The notes below the pieces were generated by a model. The model did not search any database, was not told the origin of the DNA, and worked only from the letters and a program-made list of their open reading frames with translations. From Bog-756 sp963769905 (GTDB lineage: Bacteria > Actinomycetota > Acidimicrobiia > Acidimicrobiales > RAAP-2), in assembly GCA_963769905.1 (NCBI GenBank), contig CAVYNG010000002.1:1674001-1738000 (forward strand): a stretch of DNA of 64,000 nt, in the 5' to 3' direction. Numbering within the stretch: the stretch's first letter is position 1; every line of letters starts with the position of its first letter. Below are positions 1 to 8,250 of this stretch, in pieces. The position numbers were made by a program, and so were the translations under genes.

Positions 1-1
1 G

Positions 2-661
2 ATGCTCGGTGCGTTGCGTGCGGCCCATTCCGATCCCCACTCCGCCCACGACATCGCCTACGCGGCCCACGACCTCGAGGTCGGCGTCCTCGGTGGCGAA
101 AGCGGGATCCAGGACCAGCTGTCGGTCGCCATCGGAGGGATCAACTATCTCGAGATCGAGCCGTATCCGGAGGCCAGCGTGTTCTCGCTGCCGCACTGGG
201 ACGACCTCGGGAGCCGGCTGTCTCTCGTCTACCTCGGCCGTGCTCACGACTCGACGGCGGTCCATCGCAAGGTCATCGCAGCGCTGATGGAACGTGGCTC
301 CGAGGTCTTCGCGCCGTTGCGGGACGCCGCCGTCGCCGCTCGGGACGCGGTCACCACCCGCGACCTCGACGCGTTCGGCCGGGCGATGATCCAGAACACC
401 GAGGCACAGCGCTCGCTCGACACTGGTCTTGTCGGAGCGGATGCGAAGGCAGTGATCCGGATCGCCACCGGCTGCGGCGCCCTCGGGTGGAAGGTCAACG
501 GCGCGGGCGGAGAGGGTGGCTCGCTCAGCGTCTTGAGCCCGACCCGGCAGGCCGAGCAGAGGTTCGTCGACGCGGTGACCTCGGCCGGCTGGCAGGTGCT
601 GCCGTTCGAGATCAGCCGGCAGGGCCTCGAGGTTCGGGGGGCTCTCTCCACCCGCTCGTAG
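2..661 (+). CDS. GHMP-family sugar kinase, C-terminal part (HddA-like)
   Basis: This is the C-terminal 219 residues of a gene that begins before the window. The segment QDQLSVAIGGINYLEIEP near residue 38 resembles the substrate-binding stretch of D-glycero-D-manno-heptose 7-phosphate kinases and related sugar kinases, and KVNGAGGEGGSL near residue 164 matches the C-terminal glycine-rich motif of the GHMP fold. The expected role is ATP-dependent phosphorylation of a sugar for nucleotide-sugar and surface-glycan synthesis. The N-terminal ATP-binding motif is outside the window, so the substrate cannot be assigned. It ends 11 bases from the convergent efflux pump. Confidence 0.75.
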   Translation: MLGALRAAHSDPHSAHDIAYAAHDLEVGVLGGESGIQDQLSVAIGGINYLEIEPYPEASVFSLPHWDDLGSRLSLVYLGRAHDSTAVHRKVIAALMERGSEVFAPLRDAAVAARDAVTTRDLDAFGRAMIQNTEAQRSLDTGLVGADAKAVIRIATGCGALGWKVNGAGGEGGSLSVLSPTRQAEQRFVDAVTSAGWQVLPFEISRQGLEVRGALSTRS

Positions 662-672
662 AGGCGGAGCGA

Positions 673-2304
673 TCAGGCGTCGACCTCGACGGTCTCCTCG
701 TCCCGGCCCCGAAGCGGCTCGTGGGGCAGCTCCCTCGTGAACGCCAGCGCGAGGAGCGCGAGGAGGGCCGCTGCGAGCAGACCGCTCTTCAACGAGACGA
801 GCTGAGCCCGCTCGTAGTCCTCCACGATCGCGTCCGTCGTCGGTTGGTCGAGGCCCGCCTGCTGCGCGGCGGTTCGGACCTCGTCGGCGGGCACGAGGTC
901 GATCCCCGAGCTGACCGCGGTGCCGACCTGTGCGGCGACCTGGTGACTCACACGACTGTCCGCCTCGACGTTCGAGACGAAGGTCCCGACCAGGCCCGCG
1001 AGGACGATGGCCCCGATGAGCGCCACGCCGAGTGCCGACCCGAGCTGCTGCCCGGTGTACTGGAGGCCGCCAGCCTCACTCCGACCTGACTCGTCGACCG
1101 ACGACTGCACCACGTTGCCGAGCTGCGACACCATGAGCCCCATCCCCACCCCGAGCACCGCCATCCCGAGGAAGAACCCCGCGTCGCCGAGGGTGGGCTG
1201 GATGGTCCCGAGCAACACGACGATCCCGACGAGCACCACGATCAGCCCGGCGCGCACGATCGAGCGCACGGTGAAACGCGTCGACAACCGCGAGCCGGCC
1301 GCCGAGGCCACGAACATGGTCACCGAGACCGGGAGCATCTTCTCACCGGTCTTCAAGGCGTCGAAGCCGAGCACGATCTGGAGGTAGAGCGGGATCACGA
1401 AGAAGACACCCATGAGGATCAGGTTCTGAGTGAAGAGTCCGGCCAGTCCCGAGCGCAGGACGGGGATCTTCACGAGGTCGAGATGGACGAGCGGATCACG
1501 CCCCGTCGCCTCACGCCGGCGCTGCCACCGGACGAATCCCCACAGCAACACGCCGCCCAATGCGATGACGTACATGGTCAACGAGAGACCGAAGATCTGG
1601 ATCGGCGAGTTCTTGGGCTTGATCCAACCCCAGGTGCTCGACTGCAGCACCGCGAGGACGAGGGCCCCGAGACCGGCCGCCGACAACACGGCACCCACCA
1701 CGTCGAGGTGCGGCTTGCGCTCGTCTCGCGGCGCGTCCGACACGAAGCGGGTCATCACCATGATGAACACGACGAGCACCACCTCGCCGGCGAAGACGAC
1801 GCGCCATGTCAGTTCGGTGGTCGCCCAGCCGCCGAGGATCGGACCCACCGCGATCCCCGCGCCGGCGACCCCGCCGATCACCGCGTAGGCAACCTTGCGT
1901 GATTGTCCTGTGAAGTTGCCCGCGATGAGCGCGGCCAGGGCGGGGAGCACCAGCGCGGCGCCCAAGCCCTCGAGGACGGACCACCCGATCGCCAGCATCG
2001 CCACGTTCTGGGCGCCCGCGGTCAGCGCCGATCCGCAGCCGTAGATCGCCAGACCGACGACGAAGGCCCGCCGCCGGCCGATGATGTCGCCGATCTTGGC
2101 CCCGGCCATCATGAACATGGCCATGACCAAGCAGTAGAGGGTGATCACCGCCTGGATCGTCGCCACCGTCGTATCGAAGTCGTGCACGAGCGCGCTGATC
2201 GAGACGTTCATCACCGATTGGTCGAGGACCATCACGAACTGCGCCGTGGCCAGCGCGATCAGCGCCACCCACCTCGTCGACGATGCTGGCTCCCCGCCCG
2301 GCAT
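673..2304 (-). CDS. MFS transporter, DHA2 (EmrB/QacA-type) drug efflux
   Basis: A 543-residue polytopic protein with about 14 hydrophobic segments, the usual count for DHA2 proton-driven exporters. Recognisable features are FVMVLDQSVMNVSIS in helix 1 (the DHA2 D-x-x-x-N/V-A motif) and the loop GDIIGRRR (MFS motif A). The start at 2304 is chosen because GGAGGA lies seven bases upstream; an in-frame start 26 codons earlier has no such site. The extracellular loop near residues 425-490 is long and polar, as in QacA relatives. Substrate unknown. It diverges from the DUF6325 gene across about 185 bp. Confidence 0.88.
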   Translation of the reverse strand: MPGGEPASSTRWVALIALATAQFVMVLDQSVMNVSISALVHDFDTTVATIQAVITLYCLVMAMFMMAGAKIGDIIGRRRAFVVGLAIYGCGSALTAGAQNVAMLAIGWSVLEGLGAALVLPALAALIAGNFTGQSRKVAYAVIGGVAGAGIAVGPILGGWATTELTWRVVFAGEVVLVVFIMVMTRFVSDAPRDERKPHLDVVGAVLSAAGLGALVLAVLQSSTWGWIKPKNSPIQIFGLSLTMYVIALGGVLLWGFVRWQRRREATGRDPLVHLDLVKIPVLRSGLAGLFTQNLILMGVFFVIPLYLQIVLGFDALKTGEKMLPVSVTMFVASAAGSRLSTRFTVRSIVRAGLIVVLVGIVVLLGTIQPTLGDAGFFLGMAVLGVGMGLMVSQLGNVVQSSVDESGRSEAGGLQYTGQQLGSALGVALIGAIVLAGLVGTFVSNVEADSRVSHQVAAQVGTAVSSGIDLVPADEVRTAAQQAGLDQPTTDAIVEDYERAQLVSLKSGLLAAALLALLALAFTRELPHEPLRGRDEETVEVDA

Positions 2305-2489
2305 GGGTCTTCCTCCGTGTGCGTGCCCACTGCGACCGAGATTCGCCCCCCCGGCCAATCGATCGCGCACATTGGCTACCACGCCCGGACCGTGCGGCCG
2401 GGGAGGGTCGACACATTTTTGGAAAAGAGCCGACGGCCCTTCCGGTTCCGGCGGCGCCGCTGTTAGATTCGTCGCGAAGGAGGTGGCCC

Positions 2490-2930
2490 ATGTCTGCTGC
2501 CAAGGAGGCGGAACCGCTCGGTCCCGTCAGCTATGTGATCGCCGAGTTCCCCGGCGCCAAGATGACCGGAGGGGGTCTCGCCGAGCTGGTCCGTCTCGTC
2601 GACGTGGGGATCGTGCGCATCCTCGATCTGCAATTCGTCCTTCGGGACGCCGACGGCTCGATCGAGGCCTTAGAGCTGGCCGACCTCGACGGCGACGGCA
2701 CCCTCGACCTGACCATCTTCGAGGGCGCCTCGTCGGGGATGTTGGACGACAGCGACCTCGCCGAAGCGCAGTCGGCCATCGAGCCCGGCTCGGCGGCTGC
2801 GATCCTCATCTTCGAGAACCGCTGGGCAATCCCGTTCGTGCAGGCGCTCCGCAACAGCGACGCCCAGCTCGTGGCGGCGGGCTACATCCCTCACGACGCA
2901 ATCGTGGCCTCGCTGGACGCGACCGAGTGA
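2490..2930 (+). CDS. DUF6325-type small protein
   Basis: A 146-residue soluble protein starting just after a strong AAGGAGG site at 2477-2483. The pattern GPVSYVIAEFPG, then RILDLQFVLRDADG, then an acidic LADLDGDG loop, then EPGSAAAILIFENRWAIPF is the one I know from actinobacterial DUF6325 proteins. The acidic loop may be structural. These proteins commonly sit beside SHOCT-domain genes, as here, with the next gene 37 bases downstream and presumably in the same transcript. The family is associated with stress or envelope genes, but no molecular function is established and none is claimed. Confidence 0.8.
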   Translation: MSAAKEAEPLGPVSYVIAEFPGAKMTGGGLAELVRLVDVGIVRILDLQFVLRDADGSIEALELADLDGDGTLDLTIFEGASSGMLDDSDLAEAQSAIEPGSAAAILIFENRWAIPFVQALRNSDAQLVAAGYIPHDAIVASLDATE

Positions 2931-2967
2931 CCAACATTCCCCGCCATCAACCGGAGGTGAACTGACA

Positions 2968-3243
2968 ATGCCCGGACTGCTTCGAGGCGTCGGACGCGTT
3001 GCCGTCGTCGCCGGGACCGCAACTGCGGTCTCCAATCGCGTGTCGCGCCGCCAGGCCAACCGCTGGTCGGACCAACAGGATGCCCAGCAACAGCAGTACG
3101 CCGAGGCTCCCCCGCCCCAACCGGCTCCCCCGCAAGGCGGCGACACCATCAGCCAGTTAAAGGACCTCGCAGACCTGAAGAACCAGGGCGTGCTCACCGA
3201 GCAGGAGTTCGAGGCCCAGAAGGCACGAATCCTCGCTTCGTAG
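2968..3243 (+). CDS. SHOCT-domain small protein
   Basis: A 91-residue protein. Residues 1-25 are a basic, mildly hydrophobic segment rich in Arg, Val and Ala. Residues 37-58 form a Gln/Pro-rich linker. Residues 62-90 are a SHOCT helix-turn-helix hairpin (QLKDLADLKNQGVLTEQEFE). SHOCT is a short C-terminal oligomerisation module found in many bacterial membrane-associated proteins. An RBS GGAGGTG at 2951-2957 fixes the start. It follows the DUF6325 gene closely and is probably cotranscribed. A second SHOCT gene lies at 5569. Biochemical role unknown. Confidence 0.85.
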   Translation: MPGLLRGVGRVAVVAGTATAVSNRVSRRQANRWSDQQDAQQQQYAEAPPPQPAPPQGGDTISQLKDLADLKNQGVLTEQEFEAQKARILAS

Positions 3244-3288
3244 CGCTCCGGCCGGACGGCGCCCGGCCCATGGTCGATCAGGTCGACG

Positions 3289-3675
3289 TCATCGGTTGCG
3301 CTTGGGCTTCCGCGGCTTCTGGGTGTCGGCACTCTCCTTCACGTAACGAGAGGCCAGCTGTCGGGAGATACCCCAAGCACGACCGAGATCGGCGATCGAG
3401 TGACCCCGCTCGAGTGCGAGCTCGAAGACCTTCAAACGGGTGACATGGCGGCGCTGGTTGACGACCTCGAGAGCGTCGTTCAGGGACTGGCGGAGATCGG
3501 CAGGTTGCACCTTCATCAACACCGATTCGAGGTCGGCGCCTTCGTCCACCCTCTTCAGGGCGAGGCGGAGCGACTGCTCCGTGTTGCGAATCTCGGCACC
3601 GGCGTGCGCCAACGCCTCGATCAGGTCCTCGACCGATTGGACCGCTTCGTTCTCCAGCTTGGACACCGGCGCCAT
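3289..3675 (-). CDS. Small HTH regulator, paralogous family member 1
   Basis: A 128-residue protein with two parts. Residues 1-80 are charged and helical, probably a coiled coil. Residues 95-115 are a helix-turn-helix (HSIADLGRAWGISRQLASRY), followed by a Lys/Arg tail. The start at 3675 is chosen because the residues after it align with the first residues of the paralogs at 4937 and 7897; an in-frame ATG also exists at 3702 and another at 3792. It is convergent with the SHOCT gene and divergent from MarR. It is likely a DNA-binding protein, dimerising through the N-terminal helices, but no named family was recognised. Confidence 0.72.
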   Translation of the reverse strand: MAPVSKLENEAVQSVEDLIEALAHAGAEIRNTEQSLRLALKRVDEGADLESVLMKVQPADLRQSLNDALEVVNQRRHVTRLKVFELALERGHSIADLGRAWGISRQLASRYVKESADTQKPRKPKRNR

Positions 3676-3793
3676 CTTCTCAAAGGGGTCGCCGACGCGC
3701 ATCAGCCCGCGCGTGCCGAAGCCCTCCTCGGCGGAGTCGGTCCGAGCCGATCCTGATGGTGACTTCGACCACTGCAGTCGTCCTGTTTCCATA

Positions 3794-3812
3794 TAGTCCG
3801 TATTTGGTACTA
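3794..3812. promoter_or_regulatory. Possible operator between HTH gene and MarR gene
   Basis: An interrupted inverted repeat, TAGT then 11 bases then ACTA, lies in an AT-richer pocket just before the MarR start at 3823. MarR regulators often bind imperfect palindromes overlapping their own promoter, so autoregulation is plausible. The arms are only four bases, and no clear -35/-10 pair could be assigned. Confidence 0.3.
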
Positions 3813-3822
3813 CTTTGGCCAG

Positions 3823-4269
3823 GTGGAGGACGATCGGATCGAGAGCTGGCCCCTGACCGCCCTGCTCCGGAGCGGCCGCGCCTCGGTCGGGGGCGCGATT
3901 CGTGATGCGCTCGCCGGGTCGGAGATGGAGGACCTCCCCCCGAACGGTCCCTTCGTGATCGGGGCGATCGCACGCACGTCGGCGCCACTCGGCTCCCTCG
4001 TCCGCCAGCTCGGTGGCTCCAAGCAGGCGGCCGGTCAGCTCGTCGACACCCTGGTCCGGCGTGGCTATCTCGAACGCTCGATCGACCCGGACGATCGGCG
4101 GCGTCTGATCGTCCGGCTGACGCCCCGAGGCGAGGCAGCTGCCGCGCTCGTGCGCTCGGCAGTCGAGGCCATCGAGGAGGATCTGGAGACCGAAATGGGC
4201 GCCGAGCGGGTGCGAGCAGCCCGGGCGGTGCTGGCCAGCTTGGTCCGTCGGGCCTCGACGGATGCGTGA
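3823..4269 (+). CDS. MarR-family transcriptional regulator
   Basis: A 148-residue winged-helix protein with a GTG start. Residues 45-80 form the recognition region (GSLVRQLGGSKQAAGQLVDTLVRRGYLER), and the wing motif DPDDRRRLIVRLTPRGEAA at about residues 88-106 is diagnostic for MarR. Both flanking helices for dimerisation are present, so it looks intact. Its stop codon overlaps the ATG of a decayed methyltransferase (ATGCGTGA), so the two genes were once translationally coupled. Members of this family repress neighbouring genes and respond to small ligands; the ligand here is unknown. Confidence 0.88.
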   Translation: MEDDRIESWPLTALLRSGRASVGGAIRDALAGSEMEDLPPNGPFVIGAIARTSAPLGSLVRQLGGSKQAAGQLVDTLVRRGYLERSIDPDDRRRLIVRLTPRGEAAAALVRSAVEAIEEDLETEMGAERVRAARAVLASLVRRASTDA

Positions 4270-4562
4270 CGGCCGGCCTTCGGCCACCGCCCAGAGGGTC
4301 GGCGGGCACCGCCTTGGTTTCGATCGGGCACCGGCGCGGTGCGGAGACCCCGCGGCGGACGAGGCGCTCGCCCGCGACGTGGCCGGCCCGCCCCCGCCCA
4401 CCGGTGAGCGACACGAACTTGCACCCTCTGCGAGCCCGGACCGCTTTCCTCGACCGACTCCTCGTCAATGTGCTCGATCGGGGTGTCTCGCAGATCGTGC
4501 TGATCGGGGCCGGATACGACGGTCGCTCGCTGCGCTATGCGCGCGAAGGAGACGGCGGTTAG
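4262..4562 (+). pseudogene. Decayed SAM-dependent methyltransferase (TIGR00027-like)
   Basis: Two reading frames together look like the first third of a leucine-carboxyl-methyltransferase-like enzyme. The first frame, from ATG at 4262, reads TAQRVGGHRLGFDRAP and DPAADEALARDVAG. After a frame change near 4400-4412 the next frame reads RARTAFLDRLLVNVLDRG and the SAM-binding strand VLIGAGYDGRSLRYA, then stops at 4562. The remaining two thirds of the fold are absent downstream. The gene is therefore both frameshifted and truncated. Its ATG overlaps the MarR stop, so it is probably the former regulatory target of MarR. Confidence 0.7.
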
Positions 4563-4936
4563 GACGTCGTCACCCCAGACGCCGCGCCGTCCCAGGCCGA
4601 GGGGCAAGACGGGGGGGCCTCAAGCGGTCGGCCCGGGTCGGCAAAGGCGGCGCTGTCCTTCCGCCTACCTGTCACTCTACGGCGACGTGCACCCGATCGC
4701 AACACGTCTTGCGTGCGTCGGCAACGGCTGGTCGCGTGTCCTCTGCAACACCTCTTGCAATTCTTCCTCAAGGTCGGCCCGTCAGGTGTCGACGCAAGGT
4801 GGAGAGCGATCGGCGCCCGGACACAACCTCCCTGGTCCGTCACCGGTCATTCCTGAACTGGTCCGGACCGCGTCGAGCCGTCGGTCCGGCCGGTTCGCGT
4901 TCGCAACTCTGCCGACACTCCAGCCGGCGTGAGCCT
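4563..4936. other. Non-coding stretch after methyltransferase remnant
   Basis: I see no credible gene, RNA or repeat here. It likely represents eroded remainder of the methyltransferase locus, but no residual homology to that enzyme could be read in any frame. Confidence 0.4.
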
Positions 4937-5290
4937 CTACGCCTTGCCGTCGATCGCTTCCCGAACGTAGCGAGAGGCCAGTTGCCTCGAGATGCCCCAA
5001 GTCCGTCCCACCTCTCCGATCGAGAGACCCTCCTCGAGGGCCAGCGCGAAGAGCAGCGACCTGGTCCGGTGGCGCAGGGTGGTGACTGCTTCCATCGCGT
5101 CGTCGAAGGACTGCCGCGACTCCGAGGGTCCGTCGCCGATGACCACCGACGCCAGCGCTTGACCCCGTTCTACCCTTCTCAGTGTCCGCCTTACTCCTTG
5201 CTCCGCGCTGCGGAGTTCGTCGCGAGCCTCGACGAGAGCCTCGAGAAGTTGCTTCATGCTCGCGATGGCCTGCCTCTCGACCTTGGACAT
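4937..5290 (-). CDS. Small HTH regulator, paralogous family member 2
   Basis: A 117-residue paralog of the protein at 3289. The N-terminal half (SKVERQAIASMKQLLEALVE onward) is a charged helical region. The C-terminal half holds the HTH LSIGEVGRTWGISRQLASRY, nearly identical to that of the other copies. The start at 5290 aligns with the paralogs. It stands alone on the minus strand, 278 bases from the divergent SHOCT gene at 5569. Probably a DNA-binding protein; target unknown. Confidence 0.75.
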   Translation of the reverse strand: MSKVERQAIASMKQLLEALVEARDELRSAEQGVRRTLRRVERGQALASVVIGDGPSESRQSFDDAMEAVTTLRHRTRSLLFALALEEGLSIGEVGRTWGISRQLASRYVREAIDGKA

Positions 5291-5568
5291 GGGCGGATCA
5301 TCGCAGGCGATCCTTAAGGTTCCCTTGGATTTTCGGATCAGGTCAGGTGAGCTCGGTGGACAGCCTGTGGAAACCGCGAGACACCTGTTGCAGGTCCGAC
5401 GGCCCGCGAAACGACCAAAGCGCGCCGCGGGCGCCGACGGACCGAGGTTCATCGTGGGTCGTGGGTATCGCAATAGCCGTTGCACCCCTTGGCTAGGATC
5501 GGCTCCGACCTGGTACGTCTCGGACTCCGACCTCCACCACATAGACCTGGTCCGTCGAAAGGAACGTC

Positions 5569-5964
5569 ATGCTCGCGTCCACTTACCCGCTTTTGGACAT
5601 CTTCTGGACGATGCTCTGGTTTTTCTGCTTCATCCTCTACATCTGGCTTCTGATCGTCATCTTCTCGGACATCTTCAGAAGTCATGACATGGGCGGGGTG
5701 GCCAAGGCTGCATGGGTGATCTTCATCATCGTGCTGCCGTTCCTCGGCATCCTCGTCTACCTGATCGCGAGAGGCGGAAAGATGCACGAACATGAGGCGC
5801 GCGACGCTGCTCAGGCACAACAGGAGTTCGACAGTTATGTGCGGAAAGCCGCCGGGACCTCAGGCGGCACCGCAGACCAACTGGAGAAGCTCAGCGATCT
5901 CCGCCAGCAAGGGGTGATCACCGACGCCGAGTTCGAAGCGCAGAAGGCAAAACTTCTCACCTGA
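5569..5964 (+). CDS. PLDc_N/SHOCT-domain membrane protein
   Basis: A 131-residue protein. Two membrane helices at about residues 8-34 and 46-67 are joined by a short loop (FSDIFRSHDMGGVAKAAW), the arrangement of the PLDc_N domain. A linker follows, then a C-terminal SHOCT hairpin at residues 102-130 (QLEKLSDLRQQGVITDAEFE). A GAAAGG site precedes the ATG. Such proteins are common in Actinobacteria and are probably small membrane scaffolds; no enzymatic activity is expected. The SHOCT segment closely resembles that of the protein at 2968. Confidence 0.87.
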   Translation: MLASTYPLLDIFWTMLWFFCFILYIWLLIVIFSDIFRSHDMGGVAKAAWVIFIIVLPFLGILVYLIARGGKMHEHEARDAAQAQQEFDSYVRKAAGTSGGTADQLEKLSDLRQQGVITDAEFEAQKAKLLT

Positions 5965-6119
5965 CCGAACGACCGCGCCGGATCCAAAACCAGGTGGTGC
6001 CGATCGTCATCGAGGTGGGGACTGAGAGCCCACCAATCCTCTGGTCCGTAAGGATTGCTTCTCAGACCTAGACTTCCGCGTTCGCACCCCGTCCTCCTCG
6101 GCCGTGGGTGGCATCAGCG

Positions 6120-7016
6120 ATGACGGTTCTCTACGCGCTCCTTACGGCACTCTCGAACGCCCTCAACCTCACGACCCAGCACAAAGCCAGCATCGGCAGT
6201 CCACGAAAGGCCAAGGGCTGGCGTTTGGTCCTCTACCTCTTCAAGAGCCCCCTCTGGCTCTTCGGCTGGGTCGCCCTCGCGGCGGCTTTCGTCTTCCAGG
6301 CACTTGCGCTGCGCAACGGCCAGCTATCCGTTGTTCAACCTCTGCTGGTCACCGAATTGGTCTTCGTGCTCGTGCTTCGACGCGTGTGGATCCATCAGTC
6401 GATTCGGTCGGTGACCTGGTGGTCGGCCGGCACCACCTGTGTCCTTCTCGCTCTGTTCCTCGCGGTGTCCGAGCCCCAAGGGGGAAGGGCTCTCCCTTCG
6501 AGCCATGCGTGGACCTCGGCCGGAACTGCCACCGTCGGCGTGGCTGCGCTCCTGGCGATACTCGGCATCTGGGGATCGCCCACTCGGCGGGCCGCACTGA
6601 TGGCTTCGGCCACTGCAATCGTCTGGGCCATGGTCGCGACCTTCATCAAGACGACCATGGAGACGCTGTCCCAGTTCGGCGCCGCCGGAGTGTTCGTTCA
6701 CTGGCCCGTCTACGCACTGGCGGTTGCCGGCCTCACGGCGGAAGTCCTCAATCAGGTCACGCTCCACGTCGGACCACTCAGCGTTTCTCAGCCCTTCCTG
6801 GTCATTGTCGACCCCATCGCGAGCATCGCGCTGAGCGTCTGGGTGTTCGAAGAATATTTCACCCCGAGTGCGCTCCGACTGACGCTCGGGGCGATGTCCT
6901 TTGCCGGCATGTGCGTCGCCGTGACATTTCTCACGAGAACCGCCCCGCCGACCATGGAGCCCGGACAGGTCCAGGTCGACGGACATGCGACACAGGCCGA
7001 TCCTGGCCGAGCATGA
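6120..7016 (+). CDS. DMT-superfamily permease
   Basis: A 298-residue protein with nine to ten hydrophobic helices, the drug/metabolite transporter layout without clear tandem EamA halves. The segment YALLTALSNALNLTTQ at the start aligns with the beginning of the permease at 51800, as do LSVVQPLLVTELVFVL and the C-terminal SQPFLVIVDPIASIALSV, so the two are paralogs. The ATG at 6120 is chosen on that alignment; a GTG at 6108 is possible. No substrate can be inferred. It is followed after nine bases by a BrkB/YihY-like gene. Confidence 0.78.
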   Translation: MTVLYALLTALSNALNLTTQHKASIGSPRKAKGWRLVLYLFKSPLWLFGWVALAAAFVFQALALRNGQLSVVQPLLVTELVFVLVLRRVWIHQSIRSVTWWSAGTTCVLLALFLAVSEPQGGRALPSSHAWTSAGTATVGVAALLAILGIWGSPTRRAALMASATAIVWAMVATFIKTTMETLSQFGAAGVFVHWPVYALAVAGLTAEVLNQVTLHVGPLSVSQPFLVIVDPIASIALSVWVFEEYFTPSALRLTLGAMSFAGMCVAVTFLTRTAPPTMEPGQVQVDGHATQADPGRA

Positions 7017-7025
7017 TTCGAATCG

Positions 7026-7523
7026 GTGAACAGGGTGAGCGACCGGAGCGATGACGGAGGATCACGCATTTCGAGAGCGGGCGAAGCGACCTCGACGAGT
7101 GCAGCCTGGGCACGTCTGCGTCGTCGCTACGAAGGATCGGTGCTTCACGATCTGATCACGGGTCTCGGGGACGTGGAGTTCGGAGACCAGATCATTCTGG
7201 CCAACTTGGTGATCGTGACTGCGTTCTTCTGGTGGGGCCTCCATTTCCTGCTCGGCGGCAGAGAGCCTTGGCGACGTCTCTTTCCCGCCGCGCTCGCCAC
7301 CGGGGTCTTCTGGGTCGGTCTCGGCGCCATCGCGTCGCTCTTCTTTGCTTCAGCGCTCGTCTCCGACAGTCACGTGTATGGAGAAATCGGAGTGGTCTTC
7401 ACCCTTGTCACTTGGTTCGTCGCGATGGGTGCAGTGATCACCTTGGGCGCGGTGGTCGGACATCTGGTGCTGGAGCGAAGGGGACCTCTGCCGGCAGGGC
7501 AGTATCACCGACCGGTGGCCTGA
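7026..7523 (+). CDS. YihY/BrkB-like membrane protein, short form
   Basis: A 165-residue protein with three membrane helices. The stretch from LLGGREPWRRLFPAALATG to the end matches the C-terminal third of YihY/BrkB proteins, including YGEIGVVFTLVTWFVAMGA. Full-length family members have about 280-400 residues and six helices, so this is either a short variant or a truncated gene with a new start. GTG start; it lies just after the DMT permease and was probably cotranscribed with it. The family's substrate is not established. Confidence 0.55.
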   Translation: MNRVSDRSDDGGSRISRAGEATSTSAAWARLRRRYEGSVLHDLITGLGDVEFGDQIILANLVIVTAFFWWGLHFLLGGREPWRRLFPAALATGVFWVGLGAIASLFFASALVSDSHVYGEIGVVFTLVTWFVAMGAVITLGAVVGHLVLERRGPLPAGQYHRPVA

Positions 7524-7583
7524 GCCTCCCGTGGCTCGCACGCCCTCGAGGCACTCGCATGCCGGCTGCAATCTCGGACGCTG

Positions 7584-7631
7584 GTGAGCGTTGGGCGACT
7601 TGAACGCCCGACCTCAGCCGCGTGAAGCGTG
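7584..7631. repeat. att-like copy 1 of the tRNA-Val(CAC) 3' end
   Basis: This 48-bp stretch matches the 3' part of the tRNA gene at 21088-21161 at 44 positions, with a 33-base identical core at 7588-7620. It is in the same orientation as the copies at 16993 and 21087. No 5' half of a tRNA follows it, so it is not a functional tRNA. It is best read as the far attachment site of the older of two integrative elements. Confidence 0.7.
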
Positions 7632-7896
7632 GGTCGACCGGCACGCACCGTCGGACGTGAGGCAGCCGGTGAGGATTCTGCGCCTCAGCCGCTGCCGGCG
7701 GGCGCAGGCCCGTGGGTGTCCGACCTGATCTCGAAGCGACCCGAGAAAATTCGAGGAATGGTAAGGAAGAGGAACGTAGGCGAGCCGTTCGCCGTGTCCG
7801 GAGAAAGGCGGCGGATCATCTCTCAACGGACGCGGCGACTGGCTCGTGTGGTGACCATATCGGCAACCGAGATTGCATGCAATCGGGATTGCCCCC

Positions 7897-8250
7897 CTAG
7901 ATTTCTCCCCGTGCCTCCTTGGCGTATCGGGATGCCATTTGTCGGGAGAATCCCCAGATCCGACTCAACTCGTTGATCGACACCCCATGGTCCAAGGCGG
8001 ACTTGAACGAGGCAATCCGCGATTCGCGTCGACGTTGCTCGAGAAGGAAGAGGGCCTCGCGCAGATCCTCTTGTTCCTCGCTCACATGGGCCTCTTTCAC
8101 CGCCTCGGCGTAGTCGCGAGCCGGCTCGCGAACAGTGATCGCTCGTCGGAGAGCCTCTTCCCGATTTTTCAGCACACGGCGGAGGTTTTGCATTGCCTCG
8201 ATGACCCGTTCCACACTCCGGATGGCCTCTTTGTCATTCTCCGACAGCAC
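7897..8250 (-). CDS. Small HTH regulator, paralogous family member 3
   Basis: A 117-residue paralog of the proteins at 3289 and 4937, more diverged in its N-terminal half (SVERVIEAMQNLRRVLKNRE) but with a conserved C-terminal HTH, VSINELSRIWGFSRQMASRY. The start is GTG. It is the first gene inside island A, immediately beyond att-like copy 1, which suggests the family can travel with integrating DNA. Predicted to bind DNA through the C-terminal motif; the ligand and target are unknown. Confidence 0.72.
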   Translation of the reverse strand: MLSENDKEAIRSVERVIEAMQNLRRVLKNREEALRRAITVREPARDYAEAVKEAHVSEEQEDLREALFLLEQRRRESRIASFKSALDHGVSINELSRIWGFSRQMASRYAKEARGEI

